Shown one piece after another: positions 52,806 through 61,157 of a DNA stretch of 64,000 nucleotides. The notes beneath the pieces were generated by a model. That model did not search any database. It was given only the letters and a program-made list of their open reading frames with translations, and had not been told where the DNA came from. Positions within the stretch are counted from its first letter, which is position 1, and every line of letters begins with the position of its first letter. The stretch covers positions 2,650,796-2,714,795 of the forward strand of contig CP053450.1 of the NCBI GenBank assembly GCA_013285505.1. The letters are read 5' to 3'. This DNA is from Planctomycetota bacterium (GTDB taxonomy: Bacteria > Planctomycetota > Phycisphaerae > Phycisphaerales > UBA1924). The translations under genes and the position numbers were made by a program.

Positions 52806-52905
52806 GGGTGCCACGGGTCAGACGCTGCTCTGAGCGGCTGCCCCGTGCCGCCGGGCTTCCTCGCACGGGGCAGTCCCGCAGAGCCGGGCCTGACCCGTGG
52901 CACCC
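52806..52905. repeat. 100-base nested inverted repeat (REP-like hairpin)
   Basis: The outer arms are perfect 16-mers: GGGTGCCACGGGTCAG (52806-52821) and its complement (52890-52905). Inside are GCTCTG/CAGAGC and an 11-bp stem CTGCCCCGTGC/GCACGGGGCAG (52838-52848 with 52863-52873). It fills the gap between the convergent smpB and atpC ends. There is no T-tract. The outer 16-mer recurs with one change at about 54599-54614. Confidence 0.8.
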
Positions 52906-52931
52906 GCGGGATGACTCGGAGAACGCTCGGC

Positions 52932-53382
52932 CTAGATCCCCGACGCCTGCACGCCCTTGGCCATCCGCACCTTCAGCTGCGCCCGCTCGCGGTCGCGCCC
53001 GGATCGCCGTCTGCTGAGCGACCCGGTCCGGCGCATCGGCCGGCACCGTCCGGGCCTCGGCCTCGGCCAGCTCGGCCTGGGCCTCAGAGAGCGAGATCGT
53101 CTCGGCGGGGATCGCCCGCTCGGCGAGGATCGTCAGGCTGTTGTCGGCCATCTTGACAAAGCCGCCATCGACCAGGAACGACCGGTCGCCGCCCTTGCTG
53201 CCGTCCACCGGCGCGTGCGTGAGCTTCAGCTCGCCCAGCCCCAGCCGCCCCAGCATCGGGGCACGCCCGGGGAGCACCCCGAACAGTCCGTCCCACGCGG
53301 GGACGCTGGCGTAGGTCATCTCGCCATCGACGAGTTTCTCTGCGGGGGTCACGACGCTGCAGTGGAAGCTGTTCGAGGCCAA
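52932..53382 (-). CDS. atpC: F-type ATP synthase epsilon subunit (frame break near 52995)
   Basis: Rotor-stalk subunit that couples F1 to the c-ring and can inhibit ATP hydrolysis. It starts with TTG at 53382, with GGAG eight bases upstream (LASNSFHCSVVTPAEKLVDG). The N-terminal beta-sandwich is complete (PAWDGLFGVLPGRAPMLGRLG, SFLVDGGFVKMADNSLTIL). The C-terminal helical domain (SEAQAELAEAEAR...) is interrupted near 52995 in GGGCGCGACCGCG, and another frame supplies RERAQLKVRMAKGVQASGI and the stop at 52932. No other ATP synthase gene is present on either side within the window. It is 12% of the way from the smpB end, separated only by the hairpin repeat. Confidence 0.88.
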
Positions 53383-53511
53383 GGCGGGTCTCCGTCTCGT
53401 TTGGGCCGCTCGTGCGGTGTCGCGGCCGGGAAAGGCGTCCGTATGGGGCTGACATGATAGCCCCGCCCGGCGATTCGGTCGGCCCGGTGTTCGGCTAGTC
53501 TTGGGCTCCCG

Positions 53512-54558
53512 ATGCCCCGCCGCACGCCCATCCTCATCGCCCTGCTCGCTCTGGCTCTGGTCGCGATCGCCCTCGGCCACCTGTGCACGGGCGATGTCCT
53601 CGGCGGCCTCCACTGGCCCGAGTCGCCGGAAGTCCTGGCGATCCGCCTCCGCCGCCTGCTGATCGCGGGCATCGTCGGCGGCTCGCTGGCCCTGGCCGGC
53701 GTCCTGCTCCAGGCGATGCTCCGCAACCCGCTGGCCTCGCCCGATCTGCTCGGCGTCACCGCCGGGGCGGGGCTCGGGGTCTCGGTGATGGCGTATCTGG
53801 CCGCCCCGCTCGCGGGCGCGGCGGTCGGGGCCGCGGCCGTTGCTACCCAGACCGCCCCCGCTCCCCTGGCCTCCTTCGCCGCCACCCCGCTGGCCCAGAC
53901 GCTCGGGGCCGGGATCGGGGCCGCGATCACGCTCAAGCTCGTCCTCGCCTGGACCACCCGCCGCGGGGGGATCGATGTCGTCTCGCTCGTGCTCGTGGGC
54001 GTGATCGTGGGGATGACCTGCGGCGGGCTCACGCTGCTGCTGCACCACCTGCTGCCCGACCGCGGGGTCAATGCGCGGGCGTGGTTCTTCGGTTCGGTCA
54101 ACGAGAGCACGCCCACGGGGCTGCTCGTGCTCGCGGGGCTCGTGCTCGCGGCGTGTCTGGCGATGAGCCTGCACCTGGGCCGGTCGATCGACGCGGCCTG
54201 CCTGGCCGAGGACGAGGCCCGCTCGGTCGGCGTGCGGCTCGGGCGCCTGCGCTTCCTGCTCTTCTCGGCCTCCGGCATCCTCGCCACCTTCGCCGTCCTG
54301 CTGGCCGGGCCGATCGGCTTTGTCGGCCTCATCGTCCCCCACGCGATCCGGATGATCCTCGGCCCCCACCACCGCCCGCTGGTCCTCGCCGCGACGATCG
54401 CCGGGGCGGCCGTGTTGATCGCCGCCGACGGGGCGGTCTCTGCCCTGCCCCTGGCCCGCGGCGGGCGGCTTCCGGTGGGGGTCGTGATGGCGATCGTCGG
54501 CGGGCCGTGCTTCCTGATCCTGCTGCGGTCCACACTGCGGCGGAACGTGCTGGGCTAG
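53512..54558 (+). CDS. FecCD/BtuC-type ABC transporter permease
   Basis: A 348-residue permease with nine to ten transmembrane helices. Family blocks are LRRLLIAGIVGGSLALAGVL with the following QAMLRNPLASPDLLGVTAGA, the coupling region LGRLRFLLFSASGILATFAV, GPIGFVGLIVPHAIRMILGPHHRP and a closing GGRLPVGVVMAIVGGPCFLIL. Such permeases import iron-siderophore, heme or cobalamin. No binding protein or ATPase gene adjoins it, so the partners must be elsewhere. A TAGTCT hexamer 13 bases before the ATG could be a -10 element; there is no clear Shine-Dalgarno. Confidence 0.93.
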   Translation: MPRRTPILIALLALALVAIALGHLCTGDVLGGLHWPESPEVLAIRLRRLLIAGIVGGSLALAGVLLQAMLRNPLASPDLLGVTAGAGLGVSVMAYLAAPLAGAAVGAAAVATQTAPAPLASFAATPLAQTLGAGIGAAITLKLVLAWTTRRGGIDVVSLVLVGVIVGMTCGGLTLLLHHLLPDRGVNARAWFFGSVNESTPTGLLVLAGLVLAACLAMSLHLGRSIDAACLAEDEARSVGVRLGRLRFLLFSASGILATFAVLLAGPIGFVGLIVPHAIRMILGPHHRPLVLAATIAGAAVLIAADGAVSALPLARGGRLPVGVVMAIVGGPCFLILLRSTLRRNVLG

Positions 54559-55095
54559 CAGCCTCTGCTCCAGAAACGGGTGCCGCCGGTCCACATCCGG
54601 GTGCCACTGGTCAGGCTCGGCTTTGCGAGCCTGCCCAGTGCGGGCGTCCACACCCCGAGAGCCAGACCCGCCGGGGAACGCGGCACGGGGCCGGTGGAGC
54701 GGGCGCACCCGCCGCCGGAGCTTCTGCGCCTGTTCGGGCAGCGGCAACGGTTGCTCCGCCACGGGCCGCCGTTGACCGAGCAGCGGCGGCCGTTGTTCTG
54801 CCAGCAGCGGTCGCCGTCCTGCCAGCGGCAGCCATTGCTTGTACAGCGGCAACGACAAAAGCTCTCCCGATAACCACGGACTCGGCACATCCTGCGCCAC
54901 CCCGCCGACAGCCGCCGGCGGGAGCGGTTCACCGCGGAGGACGCGGAGTGACGCGGAGCGAAGACGGGGGGACATTTGGCCACAGATGAACACAGATACA
55001 CACAGATGGAAGAACAAGAACCACGTCTTCCGGCCTTTATCCGTGTCCATCTGTGTCCATCTGTGGCGACCTCTGCCTTTCTGCCTTCCTCCGCG
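54559..55095. other. Repeat-filled intergenic region
   Basis: These 537 bases hold no gene I can support. They contain the REP-like hairpin at 54605-54640, about 200 bases of imperfect GC-rich repeats built on CGGCAACGG and CAGCGGC units (about 54730-54855), and the left arm and loop of the long inverted repeat at 54931-55116. Confidence 0.6.
54605..54640. repeat. REP-like hairpin
   Basis: The 15-bp arms CACTGGTCAGGCTCG and CGAGCCTGCCCAGTG pair with one mismatch around a GCTTTG loop. The upstream flank GGGTGCCACTGGTCAG (from about 54599) matches the outer arm of the repeat at 52806-52821 at 15 of 16 bases. The related GGGTGCCGCCGGTC lies just before it. Confidence 0.7.
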
Positions 55096-55116
55096 TCACC
55101 CCGCGAGCTCCGCGGT
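54931..55116. repeat. 186-base compound inverted repeat with CACAGATG motifs
   Basis: The outer arms are a GCGGAGGACGCGGAG-type sequence (54931-54957) and its near-complement (55090-55116), 27 bases with about four mismatches. The inner arms are CACAGATG-based direct repeats (54980-55010) and the complementary CCATCTGTG series (55039-55066), about 24 of 28 paired. The left half is clearly lower in G+C than the surroundings. The right arm covers the last codons of the adjacent gene. Confidence 0.8.
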
Positions 55117-55896
55117 TGCCTTCCCTCCCCCGCCGCCACCCACCGGCCGCCCGCACTCCGGGCACACCTCCCCAACCGACCCGGACAGGTCATACCCGCA
55201 CCCCCCTCGCCACCCGCACCGACCCCGCCGCGACCGACGCCACCCGCGCAGCCGCACGAATCCGCGATGCAGCAGCCAAAGCAGCAAGGCGTAGAACAGG
55301 GTGTTGGCAATCAGCCCCCGCCAGAGGGGGAGCAGGGGGAGCCACATGGAATCAGCAACTTTCAGGCCGAGCTTCTGCCACGGGTTGTACGCGATCTCCA
55401 ACCTGCCGTGGGTCTCTGTCACCCAATCGGCGGCCTGATCGGGAGAGATGGTCTGCGACGGCGACAGCAAGAGCTCGAACTTCGACGCTCGCAACGGCCA
55501 ACCGAATGCATGCACCGCACAGGGTATTTCTTCGTCGACATCTGGCGGAGGGGGTTTCACATGCCGGGCGAAACTCGGCAGTTCCTTGACTTCGGGCTGA
55601 TGCTCCTGGATCAACTGTTCACGCCCAGACGCATCAACACCGAGAAAGCAAACCACGCGCGTCGTCCCGAATGACATCCTGAGGCTCGCCACTCGTGCGG
55701 GCAGTCGATCGCGTTCTATCAAGAGCTGCTCTTTGATCCCGAACACCTCGACCACTCCCGAAGCGAAGACCCATGCAGACACCCACGTCACTGCCAAACC
55801 CAAGCACAAACACGCGCACACTCGCCACGCCACACCCACGGCCCGCTCGCGTCGCCGCTCGCCGCCATCCCGCCGTGTTCGCGTCGTCTTGCCCAT
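55096..55896 (-). CDS. Membrane protein with C-terminal zinc ribbon, paralog 1
   Basis: A 266-residue protein. A basic start (MGKTTRTRRDGGERRRERAV) precedes a transmembrane helix (CACLCLGLAVTWVSAWVFAS). An extracytoplasmic domain of about 140 residues follows, then a second helix (RGLIANTLFYALLLWLLHRG), a basic RRSRRGRCGW segment and a zinc ribbon (CGYDLSGSVGEVCPECGRP). This helix-plus-CGYDL...CPECG module is characteristic of planctomycete proteins of unknown function. The last codons (KATAELAG) lie in the right arm of the inverted repeat, so the natural C-terminus may have been altered by its insertion. The next gene shares the whole C-terminal module. Confidence 0.75.
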   Translation of the reverse strand: MGKTTRTRRDGGERRRERAVGVAWRVCACLCLGLAVTWVSAWVFASGVVEVFGIKEQLLIERDRLPARVASLRMSFGTTRVVCFLGVDASGREQLIQEHQPEVKELPSFARHVKPPPPDVDEEIPCAVHAFGWPLRASKFELLLSPSQTISPDQAADWVTETHGRLEIAYNPWQKLGLKVADSMWLPLLPLWRGLIANTLFYALLLWLLHRGFVRLRGWRRSRRGRCGWRGGCGYDLSGSVGEVCPECGRPVGGGGGGKATAELAG

Positions 55897-55935
55897 CGGC
55901 CGCAGTCTACACGCCCGCCCCCCGCGGCCACCCGC

Positions 55936-56736
55936 CTACCCCGCCGCCGCCCCGGCCGCATCCCTGCGTGAACCCTCCCCCACCGGCCGCCCGCACTCCG
56001 GGCACACCTCCCCGACCGACCCGGACAGGTCGTACCCGCACCCCCCTCGCCACCCGCACCGACCACGCCGCGACCGACGCCACCCACGCAGCCGCACAAA
56101 CCCGCGACGCAGCAGCCAAACCAGCAAGGCGTAGAACAGGGTGTTGGCGATCAGGCCACGCCGGAGGGGAAGCAGGGGGAAATACGCCCCGTCGCCAATC
56201 CTTGAGGCCGCTGTCATTGCATTTGGGCCGGCCAATCGCCACCCACCTCGCGGGCTCGCGGCATCTCCGGCCCCAATCCATTGTGAATTGGATGATGTTG
56301 GATAGCCTATGTCACACCATTCGTAGTACAACGCACGCCACGGCCAACCAGTGGCGTACATCGTGGCAGATCCCGGCCCATTCATCCACTGTGAATCCAG
56401 ACACATTCGTTGTGCAAACCAAGGCAGCCCTTCTTGCACTCGAACTCTCTCAGAACTGAGGAGGTCTTCGCGCTGGTGGTCCTCGATCTGACCTGCGAAC
56501 ACCAAACCGGAGACCCCAAAGCCTGTGAACACTGCCACGATGGCTCCGGACGACGGCCCGGATTCCAACGCAAATCCGTCACTGCGGGCCTCATTCACTA
56601 CAACTGCCCACGCCACCGCCCAAGTCAGCACCAACCCCCAGCACGGATACACACCCACAAGCCACAATCCGCGAAGTACCACCCGCCCGCGTCGCCGCTC
56701 GCCGCCATCCCGCCGTGTCCGTGCGTCCCGCCTCAC
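55936..56736 (-). CDS. Membrane protein with C-terminal zinc ribbon, paralog 2
   Basis: About 266 residues from a GTG at 56736, chosen because the following VRRDARTRRDGGERRRGRVV aligns with the start of paralog 1. The N-terminal helix is YPCWGLVLTWAVAWAVVV. The extracytoplasmic domain differs from paralog 1 almost completely. The final roughly 90 residues, from LPLRRGLIANTLFYALLVWLL through the CGYDL...CPECG ribbon, are nearly identical to it, also at DNA level (about 55980-56165 against 55140-55325). A duplicated C-terminal cassette joined to a diverged sensor-like domain, or gene conversion, would explain this. Function unknown. Confidence 0.75.
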   Translation of the reverse strand: MRRDARTRRDGGERRRGRVVLRGLWLVGVYPCWGLVLTWAVAWAVVVNEARSDGFALESGPSSGAIVAVFTGFGVSGLVFAGQIEDHQREDLLSSERVRVQEGLPWFAQRMCLDSQWMNGPGSATMYATGWPWRALYYEWCDIGYPTSSNSQWIGAGDAASPRGGWRLAGPNAMTAASRIGDGAYFPLLPLRRGLIANTLFYALLVWLLRRGFVRLRGWRRSRRGRCGWRGGCGYDLSGSVGEVCPECGRPVGEGSRRDAAGAAAG

Positions 56737-56794
56737 ACTCGCCAGTCTACACGCCCGATGTCCTCCCGCCCCCTCCCCCGCGTATCCTGCACCC

Positions 56795-57112
56795 ATGCCC
56801 TCCATCGACCAACTCCACCGCGCCCTGGCCGCCGACCCGAACGACGCCTTCCTCCTCTACGGCCTGGCCATGGAGCACGCCAAGCTCGACGACCACGAGC
56901 CCGCGCTCGACTATTTCCGCCGGGCCATCGAGGCCGACCCCGCCAACGCCTACCACCACTACCACATGGCCCGCTCGCTCGAGGCCCTCGGCCGCGAGGC
57001 CGACGCCCGCGCCACGCTCGAGGCCGGCCTCAAACAGGCCCAGACCCACGGCGACCACAAGGCGATCGGCGAGATCACCGACTACCTCCACCGCCTCGGC
57101 GAGGACGACTGA
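56795..57112 (+). CDS. TPR-repeat protein, 105 aa
   Basis: A short protein with about two and a half tetratricopeptide repeats: NDAFLLYGLAMEHAKLDDHE, ALDYFRRAIEADPANAYHHYHMARSLEALGRE and a final helix. This is a protein-protein interaction scaffold with no enzymatic motif and no signal peptide. There is no Shine-Dalgarno; a TATCCT hexamer ends seven bases before the ATG, compatible with a leaderless transcript. recX follows 78 bases downstream on the same strand. Confidence 0.8.
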   Translation: MPSIDQLHRALAADPNDAFLLYGLAMEHAKLDDHEPALDYFRRAIEADPANAYHHYHMARSLEALGREADARATLEAGLKQAQTHGDHKAIGEITDYLHRLGEDD

Positions 57113-57190
57113 CCGCCCCGCCCCCCGCGCGAGCCATACCCGCCCGCACGCGAGCCACACCCGCGCGGCCGCGACACACACCCCAGCCCC

Positions 57191-57920
57191 ATGCCCAGCA
57201 AGAGCAGCCAATCCGCCACCGTCCGACGACTGCTCCAGCAGCGCGAACGCCTCGAGGAACTCCCCCCGACGAACCCGTCCGCGGCGTCCGCCCCATGGGC
57301 GACGACCAGACCCGCTTTGCCATCAAGATCGCCCGCAACGCCTTCGGCCCCGTCCACGCCAAAGACCTCGCCGCCCTCGGCGCCGAGATCGGCCGGCCGC
57401 TCGACGAGCCCGCCCGGGAACGCCTGCTCGACGCCCTCGCCCGCGAGGCGGCCCGGGGCGACGCCCTCCGCCTGCTGCGCACCCGCGCGCCAAACGCGAC
57501 CTGCTCTTCCGCCTCTCCCGCAAGGGCCACGACAAAGCCGCCGCGGCCGAGGCCCTCGAACGCCTGGCCGCCGTCGGCCTGATCGACGACGAGGCCTTCG
57601 CCGAGACCCGGGCCGGCTCGCTCGCCCGCGCCGGCGGGGCCGGGCCGCGGCTCGCCGAGAACAAGCTCCGCGCCCAGGGCGTGGACGGCACACTCGCCGG
57701 CAAAGCCGTCCGCGAGGCCTTCGCCGAGGTCGATCTCCTCGACAGGGCCACCGCCGCCGCCCACAAACGCGCCCGCGCCCTGAGCCCCACCCTCGACGCC
57801 GAGACCCGCCGCAGACGCCTCTACGGTTTCCTCGCCCGCCGCGGGTACGATCATGGCGTCTGCATGCAGGCGACCAACGCCGCCCTGGCCGATGACAGCG
57901 GGGACGACGACACCCCCTGA
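57191..57920 (+). CDS. recX: Regulatory protein RecX (two frame breaks)
   Basis: Binds and inhibits RecA filaments. Three successive frames together give one RecX of about 243 residues. The first is MPSKSSQSATVRRLLQQRER, then a break near 57268 in a C run. The second is FAIKIARNAFGPVHAKDLAAL to DALRLLRTR, then a break near 57488 in CCCGCGCGCC. The third is LLFRLSRKGHDKAAAAEALE, RLAAVGLIDDEAFAETRAG and RRRRLYGFLARRGYDHGV. The last frame contains the helical RecX repeats with the typical G.....D..FA and R.......G motifs. Homopolymer and GC-repeat sequence errors are the likely cause. recA is not in the window. Confidence 0.8.
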
Positions 57921-57977
57921 CCCCGCCCCGCGGCCCGGCCGCTCACCACCTGTCCCCACCGCCCCCCGGAGGCCCCC

Positions 57978-58565
57978 ATGACCCGCCACACCCTCTCGCT
58001 CGTTGTCCTGCTCGGGGCCGCCGCCGCCCTCACCGGGTGCACCAACTCGCACAACGACCACCTCCGCTTCGGCGAGGCCGGGGTGATCCCCGCCTTCGCG
58101 ACCGACGCGCCCGAAGGCTTCGAGGGCGACACCTACCGCAGCGTCACCGGCCTCGACCGCTCCGACTGGGAGCCCGTCGTCTTTATGGTCCCCGTCCACG
58201 GCACCGCCCACCAGCCGACCTACGCCCCCAGCGCCTTCGACCTGGGCACCCTGCCCCGCCAGCGCGGCGAATACCCCACCGCCGAGACGAGCCTCGACCT
58301 GGGCGAGCCCGACTGCGCCGCCGACGCCTGGTTTGCCGCCCGCACCCACGGCATGGCCGTCGTGGACACCGTGCTGCTGCTGCCCCGCATGGTCATGCGC
58401 CCGTACACGGCGACCGACTGGTCACCCAACGGCAACTACACCCGCGTCAGCGGCCAGGACCCGGCACCGACCGCCGACCCGGCGGAACTCACCACCCAGC
58501 CCACCGACGACCACGCCGACCACTACGACCCGACCGAGGGATTCTTCGACGAGGCCGACAGCTGA
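57978..58565 (+). CDS. Lipoprotein of unknown function
   Basis: A 195-residue protein with a lipoprotein signal peptide: MTRHTLSLVVLLGAAAALTG followed by Cys21, a clean lipobox (ALTGC). The mature part is soluble and Asp/Thr/Pro-rich. A conserved-looking stretch around DWEPVVFMVPVHGTAHQPTY and a TRTHGMAVVDTVLLLPRMV-like segment suggest a small folded domain, then an acidic, His-rich tail (DDHADHYDPTEGFFDEAD). Its stop overlaps the rhodanese start (TGATG), so the two are coupled. Family not recognised. Confidence 0.8.
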   Translation: MTRHTLSLVVLLGAAAALTGCTNSHNDHLRFGEAGVIPAFATDAPEGFEGDTYRSVTGLDRSDWEPVVFMVPVHGTAHQPTYAPSAFDLGTLPRQRGEYPTAETSLDLGEPDCAADAWFAARTHGMAVVDTVLLLPRMVMRPYTATDWSPNGNYTRVSGQDPAPTADPAELTTQPTDDHADHYDPTEGFFDEADS

Positions 58566-58978
58566 TGGACGACCCGCACCTGCCCGACGGCGCCCGGCCG
58601 GAGTACGAGGTCTCGCCCCACTTCGCGGCCGCACAGCACGCCGGCGAGCGGCCCTACCTCATCCTCGACTGCCGCCTGCCCTCCGAGGCCGAGGCCGCGA
58701 CGATCGTCGGCTCCGTGCTCATCCCGCTCCACGAACTCGAACAGTCGCTCGACGACGTCGAGGACGCCCTCGAAGACCGCGGCCTGCCCAAGGACGCCCC
58801 CTTCGCGGTCCTCTGCCACCACGGCCAACGCTCGCTGCGGGCGGCGCTGCTGCTGCAGCACGCGGGGTTTACGGGCGCCCGCTCGGTCTTCGGCGGGATC
58901 GAGCTGTGGGCGAGTGCGGTGGACGCGAACATCCCGCGGTATGTGCGGGACGGGTCGCGGTGCACCATTGTGGAATAG
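58565..58978 (+). CDS. Rhodanese-like domain protein
   Basis: A 137-residue single rhodanese domain. The substrate-recognition and active-site loop is LCHHGQRSLRAALLL, with the catalytic Cys in CHHGQRS (family consensus CxxGxRS). The entry segment is YLILDCRLPSEAEAATIVGS, and the IPLHEL strand is typical. Such proteins transfer sulfur or act as persulfide carriers; a free-standing cytosolic form with no signal peptide is common. It is translationally coupled to the lipoprotein upstream. Convergent with the dockerin array, 17 bases apart. Confidence 0.88.
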   Translation: MDDPHLPDGARPEYEVSPHFAAAQHAGERPYLILDCRLPSEAEAATIVGSVLIPLHELEQSLDDVEDALEDRGLPKDAPFAVLCHHGQRSLRAALLLQHAGFTGARSVFGGIELWASAVDANIPRYVRDGSRCTIVE

Positions 58979-58995
58979 CACCGCGCGGGAATCGG

Positions 58996-60039
58996 TCACC
59001 ACTTACACGAGTTCCAGATGTTGAGGTAGCAGACAAGATCGCGGGTATCGACGGCGCCATCGCCGTTGCAATCGGTTGCGCCGTTACCGGGGGCCCAGTC
59101 GTTGAGGAACGCGGTCAGGTCCTGCGTGTTGACCGACCCGTCGCCGTTGTAGTCGGCGTAGAGGCATTCCGGATCACGCTCGCCCCAGAACTGCACCATC
59201 GCCCCCAGCGGATCGGGGCATTCGTGGCTGTAGTCGTAGCACTCACCCGGCCCGTGCACCCCGTCGCCGGGGTTGTCGTCGTCGAGTTGCAACTCGTTCT
59301 GGTCGCCGCGCTGATTGCGGCCGCCGTATCGGGTGCCCCACAGCATGGCCTGCGCGCACGTCGCCGGCGTCAGCCCCCCCGACATGGTCACGTCCTTGGC
59401 AAAGAGCAGGATGTGCGAGCCCGTGCCGCCCGGCGGGATCGGCCACGCGCCCGTGCTCAGCTCCGTGTTCGAGTAGTAGTAGCCGGGGTCGTTCCCGCCG
59501 GGGTTGCAGTCCAGAGTGCCGTAGTCCAGCACCCACCCGCTGTGGTCGAAACTGTCCGGCTCGCACGGCACTGAGTTCTGCGTCAGCACCGCGATGTAGC
59601 ACCGCTCGGTCTCCGAGCCGGCGCACGTCCAGTACCACCCCAGGTCCACTCTCTGAAAGCCGGCCTCGATGTCGGTCTGGCCCCACACCGAGTGGTCGTT
59701 GGTCACGAACATGTTGCAGTACGCAGTCCCGAAGAACCAGCGGCTGGTGCTGCTCGTGAAGCAGGCGCCGGTGTCGTCCATGTACCCGTCGCTGTTGTCG
59801 TCGCCGAAACAGTCGTAGACGCGGGTCAATCCCCGTCGGCCCGCGCCGCGGCCGAGGTACTCCACCCAGTCCGAAACAACGCGGACCCGCCCTTGCTCGT
59901 ACCGCACCCGGGCGACGCGCTCGGGCGTCACCTCGATCGCGCTGTCGAGCCGCTGCAACGCCGGTCTCTCCGACTGCGCCGCGGCGGCAGCCACACCGGC
60001 GCACATTCCCACACAGAGACACAGGTCTTTCACTCGCAT
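58996..60039 (-). CDS. Secreted dockerin-tailed array protein 1
   Basis: A 347-residue secreted protein. The ATG at 60039 has GGAGG eight bases upstream, followed by a signal peptide (MRVKDLCLCVGMCAGVAAAA, cleavage near AQS). The central roughly 230-residue domain carries VYDCFGDDNSDGYMDDTGAC (a DxDxDG calcium-loop-like segment), TSRWFFGTAYCNMFV, TQNSVPCEPDSFDHSGWVLD, GSHILLFAKD and ATCAQAMLWGTRYGG, with many conserved Cys. The C-terminus is a two-EF-hand dockerin (NGDGSVNTQDLTAFLNDW and NGDGAVDTRDLVCYLNIW). Its dockerin is the most divergent of the array and is probably the oldest copy. No known catalytic motif. Confidence 0.82.
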   Translation of the reverse strand: MRVKDLCLCVGMCAGVAAAAAQSERPALQRLDSAIEVTPERVARVRYEQGRVRVVSDWVEYLGRGAGRRGLTRVYDCFGDDNSDGYMDDTGACFTSSTSRWFFGTAYCNMFVTNDHSVWGQTDIEAGFQRVDLGWYWTCAGSETERCYIAVLTQNSVPCEPDSFDHSGWVLDYGTLDCNPGGNDPGYYYSNTELSTGAWPIPPGGTGSHILLFAKDVTMSGGLTPATCAQAMLWGTRYGGRNQRGDQNELQLDDDNPGDGVHGPGECYDYSHECPDPLGAMVQFWGERDPECLYADYNGDGSVNTQDLTAFLNDWAPGNGATDCNGDGAVDTRDLVCYLNIWNSCKW

Positions 60040-60082
60040 GGCGACGTCCTCCGATCAATCGGGGCCCGGCAACACCCGGAGC

Positions 60083-61114
60083 CTACCGGCACGCGTTCCA
60101 TTCGTTCAGGAAGCACAGGAAGTCCTGCGTATCGAGGACTCCGTCGCAATTGCAGTCCGCACTCTCGTCGTCGGCGAGCCACGCGTTGAGAAACGAGAGT
60201 ACGTCCAGCGTGTTGACGCGGCCGCTTCCGTCATGATCTGAATAGCCGCACGGATCGCTGTTGTCTCTGCCCCAGAACTGCACCATCGCCCCCAACGGGT
60301 CCGGGCACAGACCGAAGCTGTAGGTGTAGCACTCGCTGGTGGTGTGCGTGCCATCGATCGTGGCGACATCGTCGAACTGCTCGGTCGCCTGCGTGCCCCG
60401 CTGATTGTCACCACCGTATTCAGTGCCCCACAGCATCGGCTGGGCGCAGGTCGCGGGGACGAGCGCACCCGAGGAGGTCTGGCCCTGCGCGAAGAAGAGT
60501 ATGTGCGAGCCGGTGCCGCCCGGAGGCATGGGCCAGTGGCCCGAACTCAGGCTGATGTTCGCGAAGTAGTAGCCGCCGGGGTTGCAGCTCAACGGGCCGA
60601 AATCGAAGATCCAGCCGCTGTAGTCGAAGCTGTCGGCCTCGCAGGGGACGGAGTCTTGGGTGAAGACGGCGACGAGGCACGATTCGAGGTCGTTGCAGGC
60701 CCACATCCATGCAAGGTCGACGCGCGTGAAGTTGGCGTTGAGATCGGCACCGCCCCATACCGAGTGGTCGGCGGTGACGAACATGTTGCAATAGGCGGTG
60801 CCGAAGAACCAGCGGCTCGTGCTTGTGGTGAAGCAACCGCCGGTGTCGTCCATGTAGCCGTCGCTGTCGTTGTCGCCGAAGCAGTCGAAGAAACGCGTCT
60901 TCCCTCGCGGGCACTGGTTCCGCATGCGGCTGTACCCGCCCCACTCCGACACCACCCGAAACTCGCCCCCCACATACCGCGCCTGGGCCACCCGCTGCGG
61001 CACCACCTCGATCGCGTTGTCGAGCCGCTGCAGCGCCGGCTTGTCCTGCTGCGCAGTGGCCGCGGCCACGCCCGCGCAGATTCCCGCCCAAACCCAGATA
61101 TCCCTCGCTCGCAT
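60083..61114 (-). CDS. Secreted dockerin-tailed array protein 2
   Basis: A 343-residue paralog with the same layout: signal peptide (MRARDIWVWAGICAGVAAAT), the conserved N-terminal segment LQRLDNAIEVVPQRVAQARY, the CFGDNDSDGYMDDTGGCF loop and WFFGTAYCNMFV. The later blocks TQDSVPCEADSFDYSGWIFD, GSHILFFAQG and CAQPMLWGTEYGGDNQRGTQ precede a dockerin (DHDGSGRVNTLDVLSFLNAW, NCDGVLDTQDFLCFLNEWNA). GGAGGG precedes the ATG by seven bases. It is 43 bases from copy 1. The N-terminal 60 residues and the MLWGTEYGGDNQRGTQATEQ block are nearly identical to copy 3. Confidence 0.85.
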   Translation of the reverse strand: MRARDIWVWAGICAGVAAATAQQDKPALQRLDNAIEVVPQRVAQARYVGGEFRVVSEWGGYSRMRNQCPRGKTRFFDCFGDNDSDGYMDDTGGCFTTSTSRWFFGTAYCNMFVTADHSVWGGADLNANFTRVDLAWMWACNDLESCLVAVFTQDSVPCEADSFDYSGWIFDFGPLSCNPGGYYFANISLSSGHWPMPPGGTGSHILFFAQGQTSSGALVPATCAQPMLWGTEYGGDNQRGTQATEQFDDVATIDGTHTTSECYTYSFGLCPDPLGAMVQFWGRDNSDPCGYSDHDGSGRVNTLDVLSFLNAWLADDESADCNCDGVLDTQDFLCFLNEWNACR

Positions 61115-61157
61115 CGTGCCGCCCTCCCGTCACCGCGTGTGCGTGACCACCCAGAGC

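Noticed and set aside
53386..53511. Cobalamin riboswitch upstream of the FecCD permease
   Set aside because: The conserved B12-box sequence is absent from this short interval.
52798..55050. 750-codon minus-strand frame covering atpC and the FecCD region
   Set aside because: Only the atpC portion is real. The rest is antisense to the permease and the repeat region, and is unusually rich in Arg, Gly and Gln.
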